A stretch of 64,000 bases of DNA, from assembly GCA_023398495.1 (NCBI GenBank), contig JAEWSG010000225.1, positions 62,001 to 126,000 of the forward strand, written 5' to 3'. Below are positions 43,280 through 53,300 of this stretch, piece after piece. A program made the translations under genes and the position numbers. This DNA is from Bacillota bacterium. Its GTDB lineage: Bacteria > Bacillota > Clostridia > Acetivibrionales > Acetivibrionaceae. Within the stretch, counting starts at the first letter, position 1. Each line of letters begins with the position of its first letter. The notes under the pieces were generated by a model. The model saw only the letters and a program-made list of their open reading frames with translations. It had not been told where the DNA came from and did not search any database.

Positions 43280-44980
43280 ATGGTGAGAAGATTTAGAAAT
43301 ATACTTAGTATTATTATTTGCATAACGGTGTGCATTTTTTCGGGGTGTACAGTACAGGAAACACCAGATAATAACAAGAAGTTACCAAAAAATGCGATAG
43401 AGCTTAAGCTTATGATAGGAAGAGATAAACAGTGGATATTTGATGAGGTTCAGAAAATTCTTGACCAAAAGGGTGTTAAAATAAATGATAAGGAAATTTA
43501 CATAACCACAGAAAAAGCAGGAACCGGCGAAGCTATGGAGAAAGTTATAGCTAAAGGTGCAGATTATGTTGGTTGGATGCCTGCTTCAAGTACTCATATA
43601 TTCTGGGCTAATGAGCGTTGGTACGCAAGCGGTAATACCAAACCGATTGTTGATGAGGATTATACTACAGTCTTTTTGACACCTACGGTTATAGCAATGC
43701 AGGAATCATTGGCCAAGATTATGGGTTATCCGGCTAAAAAAATAGGATGGCAGGATATTTATATGTTGTCTACAGCGGTTGATGGTTGGGGAATGTATGG
43801 AAAGTCAATTTTAAACCCTGTAAGATTTGCTCATACACATCCTGCAAAATCAAATTCGGGTTTAAATGCTCTGATAGCTGCAGAATATGCATTCAGTGGT
43901 AAGAAAAAAGGTCTTTCAATAGAGGATGTAAGAACAAACAGCAGCAAGCTTAAAGAATTGGAGCAGACAATTGTTCACTATGGAGAAAGTACCTCGCTGC
44001 TACAGAAGAAAATAGTTGAAAAAGGCCCATCATTCATTCAATATGCGGTTTTATATGAGTATATGGTGGCAAACATGAACGTCAATACTCCGGGAAGGGA
44101 AAAGCTGGTTGCAATCTATCCCAATGAGGGTACAATCTGGGGAGATGTTTGTTTTACCAAAGTTTTTTCCGATAATATTACAGATGAGCAAAGTAAAGCC
44201 CTTGATGAAGTGGAAAAAATTCTTTTATCGGAAGAAATTCAGAAAAAGGGAATGAACGAATACTTTTTCAGACCAGCAGATTCAGGCATACCACTTTCAA
44301 ATGCAATATCGGTTGAAAATGGGGTTAACCCGAATGAACCGCAAACTACACTTGAGTTGCCTTCTATTGAGGTAATAAATGAACTCCTTAAAGACTGGCA
44401 GACAAACATGAAAAAGAGAGCCAATGTGCTCTTTGTAATTGATACTTCGGGAAGTATGGAAGGAGAGCCTATAGATAATGCTAAATCTGCAATTCAGAAC
44501 CTGTTTAACAAGGACTTGCAGGAAAAGAATTATACAAGCATTGATGATGAGGATACTATAAGCCTGATGACCTTTAATTCGGAAGTGAGTGATGTATACA
44601 CAGTTAAAGGTAAGGAGATAGGCGAGATGAGTTTAGTTGTGGACAATCTGAATGCAAAGGGAAATACTTCTTTGTACGATGCTGTTAATAAAGCTATTAC
44701 GGAACATCAGAAGCTAAAAGAAGCTGAAAATGAGAAGAAGATTGAAATTATAGTAGTTCTGTCTGATGGTGCAGATACCAAGAGCAAAATAAATTTCAGT
44801 GCATTGACGAGTGTACTCGAGCAGGAGGAAGGAAACCTTCCAGTAATAATTACCATAGGTTATGGAAATGTTGATAAGGAGGTTTTAGAAACTATATCTG
44901 ACCTGACTGGAGGAAAATACTATGAGGGTGATCCTCAAACCATTAAGCAGGTGTTTGAAGAAATAAAAACATTTTTCTAA
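43280..44980 (+). CDS. Lipoprotein fusing a substrate-binding domain to a vWA domain
   Basis: About 566 residues. A lipobox (IFSGC, Cys23) anchors it outside the membrane. Residues ~35-370 resemble a periplasmic-type solute-binding protein (THPAKSNSGLNAL, LYEYMVAN, YPNEGTIW). Residues ~380-566 form a von Willebrand A domain with MIDAS motif DTSGS (D388), TxxT region (GNTSL) and LSDGAD. The SBP half is paralogous to the protein at 45822. There is no ABC permease nearby, so ligand sensing or metal-dependent adhesion is more likely than import. ATG at 43280 follows GGGAG. Confidence 0.85.
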   Translation: MVRRFRNILSIIICITVCIFSGCTVQETPDNNKKLPKNAIELKLMIGRDKQWIFDEVQKILDQKGVKINDKEIYITTEKAGTGEAMEKVIAKGADYVGWMPASSTHIFWANERWYASGNTKPIVDEDYTTVFLTPTVIAMQESLAKIMGYPAKKIGWQDIYMLSTAVDGWGMYGKSILNPVRFAHTHPAKSNSGLNALIAAEYAFSGKKKGLSIEDVRTNSSKLKELEQTIVHYGESTSLLQKKIVEKGPSFIQYAVLYEYMVANMNVNTPGREKLVAIYPNEGTIWGDVCFTKVFSDNITDEQSKALDEVEKILLSEEIQKKGMNEYFFRPADSGIPLSNAISVENGVNPNEPQTTLELPSIEVINELLKDWQTNMKKRANVLFVIDTSGSMEGEPIDNAKSAIQNLFNKDLQEKNYTSIDDEDTISLMTFNSEVSDVYTVKGKEIGEMSLVVDNLNAKGNTSLYDAVNKAITEHQKLKEAENEKKIEIIVVLSDGADTKSKINFSALTSVLEQEEGNLPVIITIGYGNVDKEVLETISDLTGGKYYEGDPQTIKQVFEEIKTFF

Positions 44981-45059
44981 AAATTTGCAAAGGCTGTAAA
45001 AGCTTTAAGTAAGATGAATGTAGAAGCTTTAAATAAAATAATTGTAGAGGTATAGAACA

Positions 45060-45806
45060 ATGAACAAACGAAGTTTTAACCGATTTTCAAGGGCAATATT
45101 CGGTACTCCTAACGCAATAATTATAGGGGGGACGGTAATTCTATCAGCTATTTTCTTAAAAGATGGTAAATCGGCTTTTCCGTTTGTAGTTATGGGTGCT
45201 ATCCTGTTGTTTTTTTCAATATTGTATGGCCTGATTTTCAAAAAAAATTCAGAGGCATTTGATGAGAGCAGTTTTGACTTAAAAGAACTTAATAAGGTCA
45301 GGGATAATTTGACACCTGTTATAAAGAATATTATACAGGTTTTAAACAATCTGAAGAAGAAATCTGAGGATAACAGCAAATTCATGATTATATCAAGATT
45401 TATGGAAGAGATCGTGAACTTCGAAGAGATAATTCCTCAGATCGTACGGAGTTATAGAAAGGGAGCAGAGTTTTTGCACGGCAGAGACGGTAGAATAAAC
45501 TCGGAAATAAGATCGCTTCAGGATAAATTGAGAAATGCGACAGGGGACAACGCAAAGGCGATGTATCAGAAAGCTCTTGATGAGAAGCAACAGACTTTGA
45601 ATGAAATGATGAGCATAAGGAGCAATCTCGATGAATGTGAGTCAAAGCTGCATTTTATATTAAGTGCATTGCAAAGAATAGAGACCATTATTGAGTCTTC
45701 GGAACTGAAAGAGAAAATGAGTGATGAAGATACTCAGGATCTCAATCAAAACGTAGAAGCTTTTTCTGAGAGCATAAGGGATATATCCAAATTAATGGAA
45801 CTGTAA
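45060..45806 (+). CDS. Two-TM protein with long helical tail, possibly XpaC-like
   Basis: A 248-residue protein. Two TM helices (~16-30 and ~38-60) are followed by ~185 residues of charged helix, including a likely coiled coil (~140-230; RDGRINSEIRSLQDKLRNATGD). The topology resembles XpaC-type proteins that accompany TelA toxic-anion-resistance proteins, but the match is by layout only. It sits between the two SBP genes (gaps 79 and 15 bp) and is probably co-transcribed with them. Confidence 0.65.
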   Translation: MNKRSFNRFSRAIFGTPNAIIIGGTVILSAIFLKDGKSAFPFVVMGAILLFFSILYGLIFKKNSEAFDESSFDLKELNKVRDNLTPVIKNIIQVLNNLKKKSEDNSKFMIISRFMEEIVNFEEIIPQIVRSYRKGAEFLHGRDGRINSEIRSLQDKLRNATGDNAKAMYQKALDEKQQTLNEMMSIRSNLDECESKLHFILSALQRIETIIESSELKEKMSDEDTQDLNQNVEAFSESIRDISKLMEL

Positions 45807-45821
45807 TAAGGGGGACTTGTA

Positions 45822-46946
45822 TTGAAAAATAGAATTATATTTTTTGGCATTGCAATTATTTCTGTTGCCATAGCAGCCATTATACTATTCTCCGGAGGAA
45901 AAGAGACGGGGGTAGATGTAGTCGGAGGTAAAAAACTTACTTTAAATATTATTGGAATGACGGGAACTGGAAGCAATTTTTTAAATGATGCACGGGACGA
46001 ATTTATTGCCAAAAATCCGAAAATAGACATCAACTATATCGGACTTGGAACTTTTGAAGCAGTGGATTATATAGTTGAAGGAAATGATGTTGACGCATGG
46101 ATATGTGCCGATGAAACCGGAACAGAAATGCTTAAATATAATTACTCTAATGAGCATAATGGAGAAAACGTAGTAATAGAGTCAACACCAATTGTTGCAT
46201 CACCTTTAGTCATTGTAGGATGGGATGAAAGAATAAGAAACCTTGGAGATATAACGATATCTTCATTATATGATACAGTTTCACAGGGCAAGACCTGGGA
46301 AGCGGTTGGGGGCAAACCGGAATGGGGATTTGTGAATTTTTCACATACAGATCCGATTGAATCCAACTCAGGTGCACAGTTTGTAACTTTGCTTATTCAT
46401 GATTTCTACAGCAGAAACGGTTCTCCTAAAAAGCAATTGACAGTTGAAGATGTGGCTAATGAGAATCTTGTTCAATATGTAAAGTTGTTTGAAAAAAATA
46501 CTGCAAAACAGGAAGATGGCTCCGGAAAGTTTATGCAATCCCTTGTAACTTACGGACCAAGTCGTTACGATATGGGTGCAATTTATGAATACTATGCTCT
46601 TGCCAATGTAGAAAATGCAAAGGGAAGATGGGGAAATCTCAGGATAGTATACCCTACACCTACAATATGGAGCAACAGACCATTTATAGTATTAAAAGGG
46701 AAAAATGCAACCAACGAAAAGATTGAAGCCTGCAAAAAGTTCAAGGAATACCTGCTTAGTACGGAAGTACAGCAGAAGGCTATGTTAGAGGGATTCAGGC
46801 CAGCAAATATGCAAGTGTCAGATATATCTTCCCTTGAACAAAAGTATGGGAAGTATGGTTTCAAAAAAGATATTTCGACGGCAGTACCTGCACCGGATGT
46901 TAAAGTAATTGAGGCCATTCAGTCGATGATAAAAAGGATTCAGTAA
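45822..46946 (+). CDS. Membrane-anchored substrate-binding protein
   Basis: A 374-residue protein with an N-terminal signal-anchor (~4-24) without a lipobox Cys. The remainder is a solute-binding fold: LNIIGMTGTGSNFLNDARDEF, HTDPIESNSGAQF, YEYYALANVE, YPTPTIWSNRPFIVL and LLSTEVQQKAMLEGFRPAN. Several of these blocks match the SBP half of the vWA lipoprotein two genes upstream. It starts at TTG 45822 preceded by AAGGGGGA. No transporter partner is encoded beside it. The ligand is unknown. Confidence 0.8.
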   Translation: MKNRIIFFGIAIISVAIAAIILFSGGKETGVDVVGGKKLTLNIIGMTGTGSNFLNDARDEFIAKNPKIDINYIGLGTFEAVDYIVEGNDVDAWICADETGTEMLKYNYSNEHNGENVVIESTPIVASPLVIVGWDERIRNLGDITISSLYDTVSQGKTWEAVGGKPEWGFVNFSHTDPIESNSGAQFVTLLIHDFYSRNGSPKKQLTVEDVANENLVQYVKLFEKNTAKQEDGSGKFMQSLVTYGPSRYDMGAIYEYYALANVENAKGRWGNLRIVYPTPTIWSNRPFIVLKGKNATNEKIEACKKFKEYLLSTEVQQKAMLEGFRPANMQVSDISSLEQKYGKYGFKKDISTAVPAPDVKVIEAIQSMIKRIQ

Positions 46947-46967
46947 TGCTAAAAAGCACTGAGTATA

Positions 46968-47020
46968 AAAGCAATATTTTGTCTGGTACTTTTAACCCGA
47001 ACAAAATATTGCTTTCATTT
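46968..47020 (+). terminator. Terminator of the SBP-vWA operon
   Basis: A 15-bp perfect stem, AAAGCAATATTTTGT with ACAAAATATTGCTTT, followed by CATTTT. Confidence 0.85.
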
Positions 47021-47043
47021 TAAAGATTTATTAAGCTATACAA

Positions 47044-47082
47044 TTTTTTCGTCCAGAGTAGGAACTTATATTTTAGTCGTAC
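47044..47082 (-). repeat. Palindromic repeat family 1, half copy d
   Basis: On the minus strand GTACGACTAAAATATAAGTT, then CCTACTCTGGACGAAAAAA, matches the left half of copy a at 3557 almost exactly. The right half with the closing inverted end is missing. Confidence 0.75.
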
Positions 47083-47176
47083 CGTGCGCATATTATTTAA
47101 GTGAAGAAAATTATGGAATAAACATAAATTTCTGGAATATTTTTCTTCACATTTATTAAATGCACCCAGTCGTACC

Positions 47177-47383
47177 TTACCAGGGATCTTTCGAATAAGG
47201 TTTTTTAGGTATTACAAAGCTGCAAATAATATATGCCAAAATTGCAGTTCCGAAGGATGCGAGTGCAAGTAAAACACATACAATTCTAGCAAGAGTTGAG
47301 TCAATGCCAAAGTATTCGCCAATTCCGCCACAAACACCTGCTAACTTTTTATCTGTATCAGAAAGATATAATTTTTTCTCCAT
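47177..47383 (-). CDS. PspC domain protein
   Basis: A 68-residue protein: KKLYLSDTDKKLAGVCGGIGEYFGIDSTLARIVCVLLA and a TM helix (~34-58) with the IIPKKP-like end. PspC proteins are membrane sensors of the phage-shock/envelope stress response. It is divergent from the NfeD-flotillin-ATPase operon that begins at 47638. Confidence 0.93.
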   Translation of the reverse strand: MEKKLYLSDTDKKLAGVCGGIGEYFGIDSTLARIVCVLLALASFGTAILAYIICSFVIPKKPYSKDPW

Positions 47384-47503
47384 ATCAAAACACCTCGTTT
47401 TTGTTATTATTTATAATTATTATACGATATTATAATTAATGTGTCTGATAAATATTAAAAAATTTTGAGATATTAATAAAAAGCAATAAAAAGCCCAAAG
47501 ATA

Positions 47504-47532
47504 TTGACAAATCAAGGTCTATACTATATATT
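47504..47532 (+). promoter_or_regulatory. Promoter of the NfeD-flotillin-ATPase operon
   Basis: TTGACA at 47504-47509 and TATATT at 47527-47532, spacer 17 bp. Confidence 0.65.
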
Positions 47533-47637
47533 TACATTTAGAGAAAGTATATTTTTATTAACTATCTTCTGAAGAATAAATGTCTTGTACAATTAATTCA
47601 AAGCAGATACAAATTCCCAAAGCAAAGGAGACAGGTT

Positions 47638-48261
47638 ATGCTCGAATTGCTTAAGACATCTATAACAGGTGTAAATCTTATTCCCACTACTCTTCTGGGA
47701 ATAGTAATCTTGTACTGGATCATAGTTATAATTGGAGCTATTGATATCGATTTCTTCGATTTTGACCTTGACCTACCGGAAGGTGATCTTGTTAGTAGCC
47801 CGTTTTACGATTTCCTGGGATTCTTGAATATCGGCGATCTTCCTTTTATGCTTGTATTAAGTATTTTCAGCTTGTCCTTCTGGGTAATTGCCATGATTAT
47901 AAGTGTTTTATCCTTTGTATCTGCAACGTGGATAATTGCCCTTCTGCTAATACCAAATGTAGTGGTTAGTTTGTTTGTTACAAAGGCGGTTACACAGCCA
48001 TTAAAGGGCTTATTCAGAGGAATATTGAAGGATGTAGGAAGCGAGACAAAAATTGAGGGTCAGATTTGTACTGTTTTGTGCGATATTACTTATGGACGTT
48101 TAGGTCAGGCTGAGATAGATAGAGTTGGGTCGTCTATTCTGATCAATGTAAAGGTTGACGATGAGCAAGAGGCGATGTGCAAGGGAGATAAGGCATTTGT
48201 TGTAAAAAAAGATCTGGATAAGGATTGCTATATTATTAAAAAATTTGAAGGAGTGAGGTAA
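47638..48261 (+). CDS. YqiJ/NfeD-like membrane protein
   Basis: A 207-residue protein: TM helices at ~12-35, ~68-95 and ~92-115 with an acidic loop between the first two (DIDFFDFDLDLPEGD), then a C-terminal OB-like domain (~130-205). It resembles YqiJ, the partner of the YqiK flotillin in E. coli. GGAGAC precedes the ATG. The gap to the flotillin is 4 bp, so expression is coupled. Confidence 0.85.
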   Translation: MLELLKTSITGVNLIPTTLLGIVILYWIIVIIGAIDIDFFDFDLDLPEGDLVSSPFYDFLGFLNIGDLPFMLVLSIFSLSFWVIAMIISVLSFVSATWIIALLLIPNVVVSLFVTKAVTQPLKGLFRGILKDVGSETKIEGQICTVLCDITYGRLGQAEIDRVGSSILINVKVDDEQEAMCKGDKAFVVKKDLDKDCYIIKKFEGVR

Positions 48262-48265
48262 AAAG

Positions 48266-50365
48266 ATGCCTGAAATAACACAAATTATAGTAGTTGCTGT
48301 AGTTGCTAGTGTCATCATTATTTTTGGGATGCTTGCATTGTTTTCAAGGTTTTACCGCAAGGTAGACCAGGGTAAGGTTATTGTACGTAATGGTGTCGGA
48401 GGTCCCGTAGTATCCTTTGGGGGCATACTGGTTGTTCCTATACTGCATCATGCAGAGGTTATGAATATTTCGGTAAAAAGAGTTGAGATTGCCAGAGAAG
48501 GTAAGGACGGCCTTGTTTGTAAGGATAATTTGAGAGCTGATATAAGAGTTGCATTTTTTGTGCGTGTAAACCAAACAAAGGAAGATGTATTGAAAGTTGC
48601 ACAACTAATAGGTTGTGCCAAGGCCTCGGATCCAGAAACATTGATGGAGTTCTTTGATGCCAAATTTTCCGAAGCACTAAAAACTGTGGGTAAGCAGTTT
48701 GACTTCGTACAACTCTATACTGAAAGAGAAAAATTTAAAGAAGAGATACTTCAGATTATAGGTACAGATCTTAATGGATATGCACTTGACGATGCTGCTA
48801 TTGATTACCTTGAGCAGACTGATGTGGGTAAGTTGAATAGCAGCAATATATTGGACTCCGAAGGTATCAAAAAGATTACAGAGTTGACTGCAAAGCAGTT
48901 GGTGCTTGCAAACCAGATAGAACGTGACAAGCAAAAGACCATCAAACAGCAGGATATTGCTGCTAGAGAAGCAATTCTGGAACTCGAAAAACAGAACCAG
49001 GAAGCTGAAGCACGTCAAGCAAGGGAAATTGCCATTATCAGAGCCCGAGAACAGGCGGAAGCCGACAAAGTAGCACAGGAAGAACGCCTTAAGGCTGAAA
49101 TGGCCCGCATAAAGACAGAAGAAGAGATTTCCGTTGCAGAAGAAAATAAACAGAGACAGATTATTGTTGCACAAAAATCAAAAGAAAGTACGGAAGTAAT
49201 TGAAGCCGAACGTGTTGATAGAAAACGATTGCTCGAAAAGACAGAAAAAGATAAGCTTGTGGAGCTTGCTGAAATAGAAAAGCTCAAGTCGGTAGAAGAA
49301 GAGAAGAAGAACATCCAGACAGTTATCCGTGAGAGGGTTGCAGTTGAAAAGGATGTAGTTATTGAAGAAGAAAAGATCAAGGATACCCGTGCAATTGCTG
49401 AAGCAGAGCGTATTAAGGCTGTGGCACTTAAGAAAGCTGAAGAGGAAGCTGAGATGAAGTTAATTCTGGAAGTTAAAACCGCAGAAGCATCAAAACAAGC
49501 CTCGGAGAAACTTGCAGAACAGAAAATAATTGAGGCTGAGGCAAAACTTAAATCCTCAGAAAAAGAGTCAGAGGCAATAAAGACCCTAGTTGATGCAGAA
49601 GTGCTGCAGGAAGCTACAAAGGGACTTGCTGAGGCTCGGGTTATTGAAGCAAAGGCAAATGCTATTGAAAAAGAAGGTGCTTCAAAGGCAAAGGTTTTAG
49701 AGACTACTGCCCAAGCTGAAGCAAAGGCTATAGAAATGAGAGCACTCGCTGAAGCTAAAGGCGAAGAAGCAAAGGTAAATGTTAAGGAAAAGGCAGGAAC
49801 TGTTGAAGCTGATATTATGTCCAAGAAATTCCGTGCAGAAGCCGAAGGCATTGCTGAAAAGGCAAACAGCATGAGGGCACTTGATGAAGCCGGCAGATCC
49901 CATGAAGAGTTCAAGCTAAGACTTGAAAAAGAAAAAGAAATTGAGCTTGCGAATATCAATATCCAGAAGGATATTGCAGAGTCACAGGCTTCAGTTATCA
50001 GAGAGGCTCTTAAAACTGCCAAGATTGATATTGTTGGAGGCGAGACCATGTTCTTTGACAAGATCATAGGTAGTGTTTCCCAAGGTAAGTCGTTTGATCG
50101 CATGGTAAACAGCAGTGAAGTACTCAAGGATATCAAAGATACATTTATTGTGGGTGATCCTGAATATTTCAGATCCCAGTTACAGAACTTTACTTCAAGG
50201 TTTAACATAACCTCGGAGGATTTAAAGAACTTAACCATTTCCGGTGCTATAAATAAAATGATGCTTAAGGCAGATTCAAAGGATATTCCTGTTCTCTCAA
50301 AGCTTCTAGAAGCTGTGGAAAAGGCAGGTTTTGCAAGCCAATCTGCTTCATTAATAGAAAAGTAG
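48266..50365 (+). CDS. Large flotillin (YqiK-like)
   Basis: A 699-residue protein: N-terminal TM (~5-28), SPFH domain (~30-215; RKVDQGKVIVRNGVGGPVVSFGG), a very long Glu/Ala/Lys coiled coil (~215-570) and a C-terminal globular region (~590-699). The length and C-terminus match the YqiK class rather than the YuaG class found at 39078. Flotillins form membrane rings or cages. It lies between the NfeD-like gene and the giant ATPase. Confidence 0.9.
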   Translation: MPEITQIIVVAVVASVIIIFGMLALFSRFYRKVDQGKVIVRNGVGGPVVSFGGILVVPILHHAEVMNISVKRVEIAREGKDGLVCKDNLRADIRVAFFVRVNQTKEDVLKVAQLIGCAKASDPETLMEFFDAKFSEALKTVGKQFDFVQLYTEREKFKEEILQIIGTDLNGYALDDAAIDYLEQTDVGKLNSSNILDSEGIKKITELTAKQLVLANQIERDKQKTIKQQDIAAREAILELEKQNQEAEARQAREIAIIRAREQAEADKVAQEERLKAEMARIKTEEEISVAEENKQRQIIVAQKSKESTEVIEAERVDRKRLLEKTEKDKLVELAEIEKLKSVEEEKKNIQTVIRERVAVEKDVVIEEEKIKDTRAIAEAERIKAVALKKAEEEAEMKLILEVKTAEASKQASEKLAEQKIIEAEAKLKSSEKESEAIKTLVDAEVLQEATKGLAEARVIEAKANAIEKEGASKAKVLETTAQAEAKAIEMRALAEAKGEEAKVNVKEKAGTVEADIMSKKFRAEAEGIAEKANSMRALDEAGRSHEEFKLRLEKEKEIELANINIQKDIAESQASVIREALKTAKIDIVGGETMFFDKIIGSVSQGKSFDRMVNSSEVLKDIKDTFIVGDPEYFRSQLQNFTSRFNITSEDLKNLTISGAINKMMLKADSKDIPVLSKLLEAVEKAGFASQSASLIEK

Positions 50366-50390
50366 AATTAAACAATAAAACGAGGTGTAA

Positions 50391-53300
50391 GTGACTGTGG
50401 ATGAAGTCAAAAAAGGCGAAAAGGCCGAACAAACCGTACAAAAAACTGAGGGATTGGAAAACGGCACATATGAAGTTATAAAAAACCGCTTGATCAAACA
50501 TGGTAATGACCTCAAAGAGCGTCTTGAAAAGCTGAATGACGCCAGAAAAAAGGTTTTTGGTTCAATTGATACAACTATTATTGGAAGTGAAAGGCTTATC
50601 ACAGACAATAACTGTGTCCCACGAGATATGGTTCCCGTGGGAACTTCCTTTATTTTCGGATATAATGTCTACATGGGGCTAAAGGCGAAGGTGGAGCTTG
50701 AGGATGTTTTTTCCATGTATGAATATAAGGATCACACCTTTCAAAGGATTAGCCCTGACTTAATTAAAGATAAGCAGTTTTTAGCCGATTTTGCAGAGTT
50801 GTACACATATTACAAAAATACTTTTTTTGCAAAATTTTCATTAATTGAACCCCACCTTTATATGATATTTCAGACCGGCAAGAGTGCTCAGGACATAAAA
50901 GCTTTTAAATGGCTGATTGACGATGGTAAACTGACATACATTGACAACCGGAGCGATCACGAGGTAAGGTTTCAGAACAAGAGTGAATTTGATTGGATAA
51001 GGGTAAGAAGGGAAGACCACAGAGATGGGATGTTTCCTCATGTCTCCATTCAGGATAGAGTGTTTGTAGAGACTTTAGGAGGCGACCTTACCATCAAGGT
51101 TGAAAATAACACCGACAGTGGTAAGGGGATATACTCTGAGGCTGTAGAGGATAAAGATCAAACACTTGATGATGCGGAAATATATTATACACTTCTGGGA
51201 AATATTGTATTGCTCAAGATCAGGCCTTACAAGGAAAAAGATTTCAGGTACTTTGTCTTTAATGACAAGCTTAAAAGCGTTGTACGTATTGACGATATAA
51301 AGGATGCCTGCATGTTGCTTCCTGATGATCATGGTCTCATTTTTCCAAAAGGTTATTACCTTAAAAGCGGAGAATACAAACTATTTGATGTGCCAGTTGA
51401 CAATTGCATCTTTGAGCAGAAGGATGAAGCACCTAATGGTGAAGACTATCAGTATTTCTTTTATAACATTGACAGTGGGTCATATCTTATTTACTCATAC
51501 AATCTTATTGAACAGACGGTAGAAACTCCTATCGTGTGCAGTGGTTTTTCTCACTTTGAAAACGGAGAAATGATTGTATTTAAAGCTTCCGATGAGCCGA
51601 GGAAAAATCATGCCGTTCAGATGTGGCAGACACCTTATATGGGCAAAAATTATGTGGTAGAGAAAAAGGACGATTCTATTCTGTTCAAAATAGGAAATAA
51701 GGATATAGTTCACTGCATGGCGGATTGCAGAGTTTTATACAGCCTGATTCAAAAGGGTGAAAGTTATTCGGATATCTATTTAGATATTGTGAAGGAAGCA
51801 ACCCATATAATAGATTCCTACTTCTGGATCTCAAAGGAAGAAGCTTTTGACATAAAACCTGTACTGGCAAACATAAAAGAAGCATCTTCCTCAGCAGTTG
51901 CCGAATATGAAAAAGTCACAAAGATCAGGAATGCTACTGCTTTACAAATCAGTGCAGTGGAGGAAAAAACTCAAAAGCTGCTTAAGGAAATTGAGTATGG
52001 TAATTTTGACAGTGTTGATGATTATGTACAGGTTCTTACCAGCGTAAGAAATGTCAGGGGAGAGATTGTTTCACTTAAGGACTTGCGATATACCAATCTG
52101 ACTCTTATTGATTCTTTAGAGGCAAAGGTAAAGGAAAAGAACGAACTGTTTTCGCTTAAATGTGTGGAATTTCTCCTGCAACCTGAAGGCTTGAAGCCAT
52201 ATATAGACAGGGTGGTTGAGCATCAGCAAAGAATTGACGGAGTTGACAGGACAGCCACAGGTAAAGAACTATCCGATGCGATGGCAAAAACTTCAACAGA
52301 CCTTGAAATGCTAATTGATATTGTAAGTAATTTCAATATTGAAGATGCTACAAAGGCAACGGAGATCATTGAAAATATATCCTCAATATATTCTCAGTTA
52401 AATCAGGCAAAAGCAAGGCTCAAAACCCGTATGGGAGAAATGGCAAGTGTTGAAGGAACTGCTAAATTTATCTCACAGATGAAGCTTTTAGATCAGGCTG
52501 TAGTAAATTACCTTGATATAGCTGATACAACAGAAAAGTGTGAGGATTACTTAAGTAAGGTAATGGTTCAGATAGAAGAACTTGAAGGAAAGTTTGCCGA
52601 CTTTGACGACTATGTTGTAAAATTGTCAGAAAAGCGTGAGGAACTCTATAATGCTTTTGAGGCGAGGAAACAGATGCTTCTGGAAAACAGAAGCAAAAAA
52701 GTGACTGCTCTCCTCAATGCTTCTGACCGGATATTAAATGGAATTGTAAACAGACTCAAAAACTTTGACACAGTTAACGAGATAAACGGCTATTTTGCAT
52801 CGGATATAATGATCGGGAAGGTTCGGGACACCATTGATCAGCTTGAGGCTCTTGGAGATACTGTTAAAGCTGATGAAATTCAGGGAAGGCTTAAGACCAT
52901 TAAGGAAGATGCGGTTCGTCAGCTCAAAGACAGGCAGGAGCTGTATGTAGGAGGAAAAAATGTTATAAAATTCGGTAACCGTTATTTCTCTGTTAATACC
53001 CAAAAGCTGGATTTGTCATTGGTGCAGAAGGATGGGGAACTTTATTTTCATATATCCGGTACTGATTTTTGGGACAAATTGACAGATGAAAGGCTTAACA
53101 AATTTCGCCATGTTTGGGATCAAAGTCTGGTATCTGAGAACAATGAGGTGTACCGAGCCGAATACCTGGCTTATAAGATTTTTATGGCTGCTTTGAAGAG
53201 AGAGACTGTATCTATTGACCAGCTTCATACTTATTCAGATGACCAGCTCTTGCTGTTTATACAGAAGTTTATGGAGCCGAGGTATCAGGAAGCTTATACC

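Noticed and set aside
49015..50238. 407-codon open frame on the minus strand
   Set aside because: It lies opposite the coiled-coil region of the flotillin gene; Ser/Phe-rich translation is the complement of Ala/Glu/Lys codons, and there is no ribosome site.
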